From VYFG01 sp965213885 (lineage in GTDB: Bacteria > Pseudomonadota > Gammaproteobacteria > Arenicellales > Poriferihabitantaceae): 64,000 bases of DNA. This document shows, one piece after another, positions 58,300 through 64,000 of this stretch. Numbering within the stretch: position 1 is the stretch's first letter; the number at the start of each line of letters is the position of its first letter. The notes under the pieces were generated by a model. It was not told the DNA's origin. It saw only the letters and a list, made by a program, of their open reading frames with translations, and searched no databases. The stretch spans positions 992,001 through 1,056,000 of the forward strand of contig OZ243919.1 in assembly GCA_965213885.1 (NCBI GenBank), in the 5' to 3' direction. The translations under genes were made by a program, and so were the position numbers.

Positions 58300-58693
58300 T
58301 TAAATCAAATAGTTATACCGTATCGTCGGAACTGGTGGTCACAGATCGGCCACATCAATCCCGCAGTCGATTCCAAAATCTCCAAGGCCTCACCGTGCCT
58401 GAAGGTTCCAGGGAAGCGCTTCCCGAATTTGGAGCCCGGTCACATTTCCGGTGGAACACCTCACCGTCAAAGGTATCCGTCGCCCACGGAGACCGACTGT
58501 TCAGACGTTCGGCAGTGACGGGCGGGAAGGTCGCGTTCAGCGCTGGAAATCCCCGTGTCGGCAGTACGATACGATCCCCGGCAGCCATGGGGCGCAGTTG
58601 AAGAACTCCATGACGCGATCCCTCGAACGGTCCCGTGAGAACGCAAAACAGCCGCCTCCATCGCAACATGGGGATCCTCCCCTCGCGCAATCC
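58300..58693. other. Intergenic behind tRNA-Phe with a partial tRNA copy
   Basis: No gene in these 394 bp up to the amidohydrolase 3' end. They contain the 19-nt tRNA repeat (listed separately) and no other recognisable element. The stretch would be the border of a tRNA-integrated element. Confidence 0.55.
58547..58565 (+). repeat. Direct repeat of the 3' half of tRNA-Phe (att-like)
   Basis: AAATCCCCGTGTCGGCAGT at 58547-58565 is identical to 58259-58277 inside tRNA-Phe, and flanking bases continue as an imperfect match (CGAT, TCCC, GG) through the T arm and acceptor. There is no D arm or 5' half here. Partial 3' copies of tRNA genes are left by integrases as attachment-site duplicates, so this may mark one edge of a former or present element; it could also be a degenerate tRNA copy. 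Confidence 0.55.
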
Positions 58694-60289
58694 TCACCCG
58701 GCCCCGCGTAGAACACGGCCTGGATTCTCATCCGTTCGCACCCCTGCTTTAACCACGGGATGACCGTTGACCAGCACATGCGCGATCCCGGTAGCATAAC
58801 GGCGCGGTTCCTTGACCGTGAACCGGCTTGAAACCTGTTCCGCATCAAATACCACGATGTCGGCGTGCGCTCCATTTTTCAGTGTGCCCCGATCGGAAAT
58901 CTGGAGACGACTTGCCGGGACCGATGTGAGCTTCCGAATGGCTTCGCTCAGCGAAATTACGCCCCGATCCCGAACGTAGGTCCCCAGGAATCGCGCGGCC
59001 CAGCCGTACCCGCTCAACGACCCAATGTGGTGTTCCAAGGGGCCATCGGGGGAGAGGGCCAGCGTGTCGGAAATGACAGCGCATTGATCCTGTTGCAAGC
59101 ACAGGTGTATGTCATCGTCAGAGAAACTGTGGGAAGTCCAGAGCAGGTGCTGCAGTCCCTCGCCTTCCTCGCGGAGCAGGTCCAGCACAGCGTCGTAGGG
59201 ATCGACGCTTCGGCTGCGCCCGATCTCGGCAAGCGTCGCGCCCACCAGATCCGGATTGGCATCGGAATACAGAATCCTGATGTCGTCCCAGTGACCAGCA
59301 GTGACCAAACGCCAGTGAGGGGTTGGATTATTTTTCATTCTTTCCCGTTCTGCGGGATCCGATAGGCGGTCCAGCAACTTCGACACCCCGCCCTCCTGGG
59401 ACCACCGGGGTAGAATTGAGGAGACCCGCGCATGGGCCCAGTCGTGCGGGATGACGTCGAACGCAACATCAACGTCATGGAGACGTGCGGCCTCGATCAA
59501 CTCCAGGGTGTGCTCCATTGCGTAACCCGGGGCACCGAATTTCGGCTGGATGTGTGATATCTGGAGTTTCGCACCGGCTGCTCTGGCCGTTGCAATCGCC
59601 TCGCTGAACGCAAGATCGTAATAGATGTCCCGATTACGCACATGGGTCGCATACAGACCATCGTGCCGTGCGGCCACCTCGCAGATCGGTGTGAGGTGTT
59701 CGATGCTGGAAAGTATCCCTGGCCAATACTCCAAGCCGGTAGACAATCCGATGGCACCTTGCTCGAAAGCCTCTTCCGCGAGTGTCGACATTCGGCTCAA
59801 CTCTTCGGCATCGGGCGGGCGCAGGGCATCCCCGAGAACTGCTCGTTGAATCGTGCCGTGACCTACGCATGCGGCAACATTCACTCCCAGGGAAGTCGCC
59901 TCGAGACGTTCCAGATAGTCACCGAAGGTACGCCATCCCAGCTTGACGCAGCCCTCGATATAACCGATGGCCCCCGTTTCGATATTTCTGTCACATGTCA
60001 CTGGGGCACAGCTATAGCCGCATTGTCCCACTACCTCGGTAGTGACGCCCTGGTGTACCTGGCTTTCGGCGTGACCGTCCACGAGCAGCGTGAAGTCTGA
60101 ATGGGTGTGAAGGTCGATGAATCCTGGCGCGACTGCCAACCCCGAAACACCCAGCCTCTCGGTAGCCGTTGTATCTGCAAGGTCTCCAATCGCCTGAATG
60201 GTCCCACCGGCTACGCCGATGTCGGCCACATAGGGCGGCTGCCCGGTTCCATCGTAGACTGTCCCACCTTCAAGAACTATATCGAGCAT
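58694..60289 (-). CDS. N-acyl-D-amino-acid deacylase/D-aminoacylase family amidohydrolase
   Basis: A 531-residue amidohydrolase-superfamily enzyme. 'LEGGTVYDGTGQPPYVADIG' and 'GLAVAPGFIDLHTHSDF' give the N-terminal barrel metal-site motif, 'TTEVVGQCGYSCAPVTCDRN' the D-aminoacylase-type Cys segment, 'YATHVRNRD' a metal His, and 'TLKNGAHADIVVFDAEQVSS' the C-terminal beta domain. Such enzymes deacylate N-acyl-D-amino acids or cleave D-containing dipeptides using zinc. ATG at 60289 (MLDIVLEGG) is the family-type start. Its neighbours are a dipeptide ABC importer, so uptake and hydrolysis of D-peptides is the likely job (inference). Confidence 0.88.
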   Translation of the reverse strand: MLDIVLEGGTVYDGTGQPPYVADIGVAGGTIQAIGDLADTTATERLGVSGLAVAPGFIDLHTHSDFTLLVDGHAESQVHQGVTTEVVGQCGYSCAPVTCDRNIETGAIGYIEGCVKLGWRTFGDYLERLEATSLGVNVAACVGHGTIQRAVLGDALRPPDAEELSRMSTLAEEAFEQGAIGLSTGLEYWPGILSSIEHLTPICEVAARHDGLYATHVRNRDIYYDLAFSEAIATARAAGAKLQISHIQPKFGAPGYAMEHTLELIEAARLHDVDVAFDVIPHDWAHARVSSILPRWSQEGGVSKLLDRLSDPAERERMKNNPTPHWRLVTAGHWDDIRILYSDANPDLVGATLAEIGRSRSVDPYDAVLDLLREEGEGLQHLLWTSHSFSDDDIHLCLQQDQCAVISDTLALSPDGPLEHHIGSLSGYGWAARFLGTYVRDRGVISLSEAIRKLTSVPASRLQISDRGTLKNGAHADIVVFDAEQVSSRFTVKEPRRYATGIAHVLVNGHPVVKAGVRTDENPGRVLRGAG

Positions 60290-60447
60290 GGCTGTTTCAA
60301 TACCGTGAGTGATAAGGAATGGATTCGGCATTGAGCCTGTCAGGCAGTACACGAATCACTGTCGAAAAAATCAATACCTGTATCATCTGGTCAATGCTTG
60401 ATACACAGGCAATGGTCCACCTTAACGCAAGAGTTTCAAAATACCAA

Positions 60448-60473
60448 GGGAGTATCGGATGGGAGTATCGGAT
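60448..60473. repeat. Perfect 13-bp tandem repeat
   Basis: GGGAGTATCGGAT occurs twice in direct succession (60448-60460, 60461-60473). It is an isolated duplication in the acquired-looking gap and has no assigned role. Confidence 0.5.
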
Positions 60474-60606
60474 GGTGGAACCGTCCAACCCGGGGGTCTG
60501 ATCGCGCAATCCCAGGCGGAGATCTTCGGTAAACAATAATGGAATCTTCCCGGTATCGTATGGGTGGCCAGCCTGTGGGACATGAGAGGCCAAGACTGAT
60601 CTGCGG

Positions 60607-60855
60607 GGAATCTTCAACGCCATCGTCCTGCAGGCCAGCAACGCCCCGGCAGAGAGCCTCAACAGCCAGTTCAAGGCGGTCAGGGTGCGTGGTCGCAGTC
60701 TCCGCAACCAGGAAACGATTCAGGAACGCGATCTAATTTTTTCCCTGGCACTCAATCGCTATTCCGGCGGAGTGACTGGAACGGGTCTACCCGCACAAGT
60801 CCGAGAGAGTCAATATGGAGGTCATTGGATACACATCCATACTCTCTTCCCCTGA
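60607..60855 (+). mobile_element. ISL3-like transposase 3' remnant
   Basis: An open frame without a start reads 'GIFNAIVLQASNAPAESLNS', 'QFKAVRVRGRSLRNQETIQE' and 'RDLIFSLALNRYSGG', ending at 60855. The 'SNAxAExLNSxxKxxRxxxRxxRN' pattern is the C-terminal end of the DDE domain in ISL3-family transposases. The rest of the transposase and both IS ends are missing, so this is an old, dead insertion. Confidence 0.6.
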
Positions 60856-61021
60856 TGGCCGACGGCAATATTTCATGAATTCATCGATCCGTGCTGATTC
60901 CGTCATGATTAATCAAATCTGTCCCCTAAATACGCATGAACTGTCACTTTTCTTGGGGTGGGCAATGTGAAAATATTGAACTCTTGCTACAACCACTTGT
61001 GTTGATCAGGAGGGTAAGAAA

Positions 61022-62608
61022 GTGAAAAGCATTATTCGTATATTATGTGCGGCCATTGCGTTGCTCGCACTAACCCCGGGTTTTGCCGAACCCAAAAGAG
61101 GGGGGGATTTGGTGCATGTTTACAGTCAGTTCCCGCCACACTTCAATTCCGGCATCAAATCGGGTGCAACGCTCTATGCCGGGGCTTCCAATATTTTCGT
61201 GGGCTTGGTGGAAATCAATGAAAATTTTGAAGCAGAGCCCTATCTCGCAAAAAGCTGGGAGATATCAGACGACGGATTGACGTATACGTTCTACTTGGAA
61301 GAAGGCACGGAATTTCACGACGGTACACCGGTAACCTCAAAGGACGTGGCTTTCTCGTTGGGTGTATCAAAGGAAAACCATCCCTTCGGTCCATCCATGT
61401 TCGGTGCCGTTGACCGAGTGGAAACGCCTGACGACCATACTGTTGTAATACAGCTGAAGAACCCGCATCCGGCCCTGCTGTACTCCGTGTGCATACCGCT
61501 CTTGCCGATTCTTCCGGAGCATGTTTACGGTCCTGACAACGGTCCGATTCGAGATAATCCTGCCAATATCCAGGCAATCGGATCAGGTCCCTTCAAGGTA
61601 GCTGAATATGTTCCCGGCAAGAGCTATATCCTGGAACGTTACGACAATTTCATGCGTCCGGGGCAGCCCTATCTCGATCGTTACATTGGCATAAAGAACA
61701 GTAGTGCCAGTGGATCCGTAATCGCCTTGAGCCAGGGACAAGCCCATGGTTGGTCATTCGTTGGGGATCCCCACACGGTCGACAGGCTGAAGAAGGAGGA
61801 GAACCTTCATGTCACCTCGCAAGGTTACCAGGGTATCGGTGAAACCGCTTTCATTGAATTCAACCTGCGCAAGGAATACACGGGTGATCACAAGGTCCGT
61901 CAGGCGATCGCGTATGCCATCGATGATGATTTCATTACCCAGAAAATGCATCTGGGAGTGACCAGCAAAGCGACCGGGCCCATCCACTCATCCAGCCCGT
62001 TTTACACCGATGAGGTCAATCAGTACGCAGTTGACATCGAGAAGGCGAACCAGCTATTGGATGAGGCGGGTTATCCGCGCCAAGACGACGGTATGCGCTT
62101 TTCGCTCAATCTGACGTACCAGCCAGGCGTGGACTGGGAGCAGAAGAATATTGCTGAGTACATGAAGCCGCAGCTCAAGAAAATCGGAATTGACATCAAT
62201 CTGATACCGCCGGCTGATTTCCAGGACTGGTATCAGTCCATTGCAGCCTGGGATCACGACATGACGGCAAACAACAACTTCAGTTGGAGTGATCCGGTGA
62301 TCGGAGTTTACCGTATGGTGTTGTCAACCAATATCAAGAACCGGGTCTGGACAAATACCTCCGGATATATCAATGAGGAGGTCGACAGGCTCCTGCATGC
62401 TGCTGCCGTTGAAACTGATATGAACAAACGCAGGGATTTGTACGTTGAATTCCAGAAGATTCTGGCACAGGATCTGCCCGTCTATTTCACGATTCAAAGC
62501 AATTTCCATAGTGCCTACAACAATGAGTTGATGAACACCCCAACCGGGATCTACGGTGCAATTGGCGCCATGCATAGTGTCTACTGGAAAAACGGAAAAG
62601 CCCCCTAA
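61022..62608 (+). CDS. Dipeptide/oligopeptide ABC transporter substrate-binding protein (SBP_bac_5)
   Basis: A 528-residue periplasmic binding protein. A signal peptide (about 22 residues, ending 'LALTPGFA') precedes 'GGDLVHVYSQFPPHFNSGIK'; the family signature 'YTFYLEEGTEFHDGTPVTSK' and 'DVAFSLGVSKENHPFGPS' sits near residue 100, and 'RQAIAYAIDDDFITQKMHLG' and 'FQKILAQDLPVYFTIQSNF' follow. The GTG start has AGGAGGG seven bases upstream. A permease gene of the same system starts 826 bp later, an unusual gap. Likely peptide ligand, given the D-aminoacylase neighbour (inference). Confidence 0.9.
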   Translation: MKSIIRILCAAIALLALTPGFAEPKRGGDLVHVYSQFPPHFNSGIKSGATLYAGASNIFVGLVEINENFEAEPYLAKSWEISDDGLTYTFYLEEGTEFHDGTPVTSKDVAFSLGVSKENHPFGPSMFGAVDRVETPDDHTVVIQLKNPHPALLYSVCIPLLPILPEHVYGPDNGPIRDNPANIQAIGSGPFKVAEYVPGKSYILERYDNFMRPGQPYLDRYIGIKNSSASGSVIALSQGQAHGWSFVGDPHTVDRLKKEENLHVTSQGYQGIGETAFIEFNLRKEYTGDHKVRQAIAYAIDDDFITQKMHLGVTSKATGPIHSSSPFYTDEVNQYAVDIEKANQLLDEAGYPRQDDGMRFSLNLTYQPGVDWEQKNIAEYMKPQLKKIGIDINLIPPADFQDWYQSIAAWDHDMTANNNFSWSDPVIGVYRMVLSTNIKNRVWTNTSGYINEEVDRLLHAAAVETDMNKRRDLYVEFQKILAQDLPVYFTIQSNFHSAYNNELMNTPTGIYGAIGAMHSVYWKNGKAP

Positions 62609-62768
62609 AGGCGAATTCGATTCTCACTGTGCCGGAAATTTTTCCGCCAGAAACAGCCGGGCGCACACTGGAATCCGGCTTGTTGCGACAGACCGCTACG
62701 GTTGGATTCCGCAAAGCCGCCTTTATGTGAGTCGGTCTTTGTACTGATAAGATGAATTGGTCGTTGTC

Positions 62769-62788
62769 GGCGGACCTCTCGGTCCGCC
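62769..62788. repeat. Perfect 8-bp hairpin in the operon gap
   Basis: GGCGGACC (62769-62776), loop TCTC, GGTCCGCC (62781-62788). It is 160 bp past the binding-protein stop and lacks a U-tract; it could end or protect that message or be the trace of an inserted element. Confidence 0.5.
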
Positions 62789-63260
62789 CTTCGACTGTCC
62801 CAGGCCTTTGTTGTGAACGGGTTTTCATACCCCTCCAGGGTTTTGTGGGATGGATACACCAGTCTCGGTTAAGGGATGGAAACGAGAGGTAGTCCCAGTG
62901 TCGTTTGTGAAATTCACCGAGAGAATTGCCCCATTCAATCGGTTGGCGGTAGACGCTTGGACGACGGTGTCGTCCTTCGGGCATCGTACTTGGTTGATTG
63001 GATGCCAGAGTAGGGTGGAGCCGGGCCGGAGTTGACGCGATACAAGCACTCGGCGGGTTGCTCCACGCGATCGGAAACCCCGCCTGATTTACGGCAACCA
63101 CGGCCCGGTACTCGTGTCCGCGAAGGTTCGGGCACAGAGGATTCAAAGACATGTCGATCCACATTACACTCGGGCTAGATCCGGCTGCAAAACCGGTACG
63201 GGAAGATCCGGCCAGTCAGCGGGGTACTTCCTTGAGGTGTCGATTTTTCAAATTCCGAAG

Positions 63261-63299
63261 TTGTTATGGTCTAATTAGGCAAGGTGCCTTGCATAACAA
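63261..63299. repeat. Nested palindromes upstream of the permease gene
   Basis: TTGTTATG (63261-63268) pairs with CATAACAA (63292-63299), perfect over 8 bp; between them lie the palindrome CTAATTAG (63271-63278) and the inverted repeat GCAAGG/CCTTGC (63279-63292). The whole can form one long bulged hairpin. It resembles no named element closely. Confidence 0.5.
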
Positions 63300-63434
63300 G
63301 GGGCGGGCTTCCGTACGAATCATTGTGACTGGCAAACCGCAGTTTTAATGCCTGTTCTTGTCATCTTCTGAAATCGGTAAGTGCCGAGGGATTACTTTCT
63401 GTCCGGTCTTCGTCTTCGAATGAGGTAACAATCC

Positions 63435-64000
63435 TTGAAAACAATCCTTGTCGGCCTGAACCGGACAATCTACTCCCTGGTGCTGTTGCTCGCCGTTATC
63501 GTCCTGAATTTTGTCCTGGTCCACATCGCCCCTGGCGACGCGGTGACGGCAATGATCGGTGATATGGGCGGCGCAACCCCGGAACTGGTGGCCGAGCTTC
63601 GGGCGGACTATGGGCTTGATCAGAGTCTCTTTACACAGCTTCATACCCATGTCTGGAAAATGATGCGTGGTGATTTTGGTATTTCGTTCACCCACCGGGT
63701 GCCCGTGAGAGATTTGATTCTGGATCATCTGCCGGCCACCATTCTGCTGGTAACAACCGCGTTTTTCCTTGCCATCATAACCGGCACCATCCTGGGAATC
63801 ATTGCGGCTCAAAAACCGAAAAGCTTGGTCAGCCATGTGGTCACTGTTCTCTCCCTGTCGGGCTTTTCAGCACCGATATTCTGGACCGGTTTAATGCTGT
63901 TGATCGGCTTCGCCTATTTGCTGCCGCTGTTTCCGGCTTCCGGAATGAGGACACCCGGATTTCAGGGTACGGGCCTGGAAGCGTTTGTTGATGTTCTCAA
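63435..64000 (+). CDS. Dipeptide ABC transporter permease (DppB type), partial
   Basis: The first 188 residues of an inner-membrane permease, cut by the window end. It starts at a TTG (63435) with GAGGT eight bases upstream; 'YSLVLLLAVIVLNFVLVHIA' is the first helix, 'PGDAVTAMIGDMGG' the family periplasmic motif after it, then 'LRADYGLDQSLFTQ' and 'RGDFGISFTHRVPV', which are typical of the DppB/OppB group, and further helices such as 'ATILLVTTAFFLAIITGTIL'. It belongs with the binding protein upstream; the second permease and ATPases must lie to the right. Confidence 0.9.
   Translation, partial: MKTILVGLNRTIYSLVLLLAVIVLNFVLVHIAPGDAVTAMIGDMGGATPELVAELRADYGLDQSLFTQLHTHVWKMMRGDFGISFTHRVPVRDLILDHLPATILLVTTAFFLAIITGTILGIIAAQKPKSLVSHVVTVLSLSGFSAPIFWTGLMLLIGFAYLLPLFPASGMRTPGFQGTGLEAFVDVL

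Larger units (their letters stand above)
60290..61021. other. Intergenic with IS remnant and tandem repeat
   Basis: This 732-bp gap has no intact gene. It holds a transposase fragment at 60607-60855 and a short tandem repeat at 60448-60473, both listed separately; the DNA is more AT-rich and less codon-like than the flanks, typical of acquired sequence. Confidence 0.6.
62609..63434. other. 0.8-kb gap inside the transporter operon, no gene, palindrome-rich
   Basis: No reading frame in these 826 bp resembles a known protein, and short frames found on both strands look random. The stretch holds a perfect hairpin at 62769-62788 and nested palindromes at 63261-63299, listed separately. It splits the binding-protein gene from the permease gene, which normally follow within tens of bases, so it may be a decayed insertion. 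Confidence 0.5.

Noticed and set aside
58035..58601. A 188-codon frame on the + strand
   Set aside because: It runs through the LysR gene end and the whole tRNA-Phe, so it cannot be a real gene.
63261..63299. Integron attC site
   Set aside because: The outer arms resemble attC core sites slightly, but the order of core sites and the length are wrong and no integron integrase or cassettes are nearby.
1..64000. CRISPR arrays
   Set aside because: No series of regularly spaced direct repeats was seen; the repeats found are isolated pairs.

Overview
The window looks like a GC-rich (by eye about 60-65%) chromosome segment of a gammaproteobacterium. The proteobacterial-type glutamate-cysteine ligase, DusA, PPK1, AmpD, AsmA, a CbbR-like regulator with a PrkB-type phosphoribulokinase, and a TtrS/TtrR-like two-component pair all point that way. 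The many quaternary-amine genes (BCCT carrier, ProX/ProW parts, two dimethylglycine/sarcosine-dehydrogenase-like flavoproteins, an MttB-family methyltransferase, a choline-kinase-like phosphotransferase, a broken gamma-butyrobetaine hydroxylase) suggest a marine or halophilic lifestyle using methylated osmolytes as nutrients; that last step is inference.

Layout. 1-614: no gene recognised. 615-2604 (-): AzlD, AzlC and a 3-hydroxyisobutyrate-dehydrogenase-like enzyme, overlapping by 4 bp each. 2875-3810 (+): 2-hydroxyacid dehydrogenase. 3881-11416 (-): CPA2 antiporter, MttB-family methyltransferase, dimethylglycine-dehydrogenase-like protein and a divergent FAD oxidoreductase. 11896-15838 (+): BCCT carrier, a composite lipoprotein with an OpuBC-like plus a TAXI-like binding domain, and a universal stress protein; this is the most unusual system in the window. 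16110-23067: NHL propeller protein, malic enzyme, two aminotransferases and an SDR. 23423-30983: DeoR regulator divergent from a ProX-like protein, a fused double ProW permease (no ProV seen), a choline-kinase-like protein and a second dimethylglycine-dehydrogenase-like protein.

31245-37783 (-): cupin, SoxH-like metallohydrolase, a broken or recoded thioredoxin-like gene with TGA at the second Cys of CxxC, a DsrE protein, a TtrR/TtrS-like pair and a phytanoyl-CoA-dioxygenase-family protein. 38386-41576: tRNA-Arg(CCU), then an otn-type sugar-acid cluster whose aldolase is a pseudogene. 41641-48830: gshA, dusA, AsmA-family protein, fatty acid hydroxylase, Trm112-like protein. 49160-58125: gamma-butyrobetaine hydroxylase pseudogene, ppk with a good Pho-box promoter, two CNNM/CorC proteins, CYTH, ampD, a frameshifted phosphoribulokinase and its divergent CbbR-like regulator. 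58170-64000: tRNA-Phe with a strong promoter, a partial copy of its 3' half, a D-aminoacylase-like gene, an ISL3-like transposase remnant, and a dipeptide ABC importer whose first two genes are separated by 0.8 kb of palindrome-rich DNA; this looks like a tRNA-associated island.

Four loci (thioredoxin-like, OtnC aldolase, gamma-butyrobetaine hydroxylase, phosphoribulokinase) are broken by frameshifts. Aldolase and hydroxylase are also truncated and are real relics; the other two could be either decay or assembly indels.
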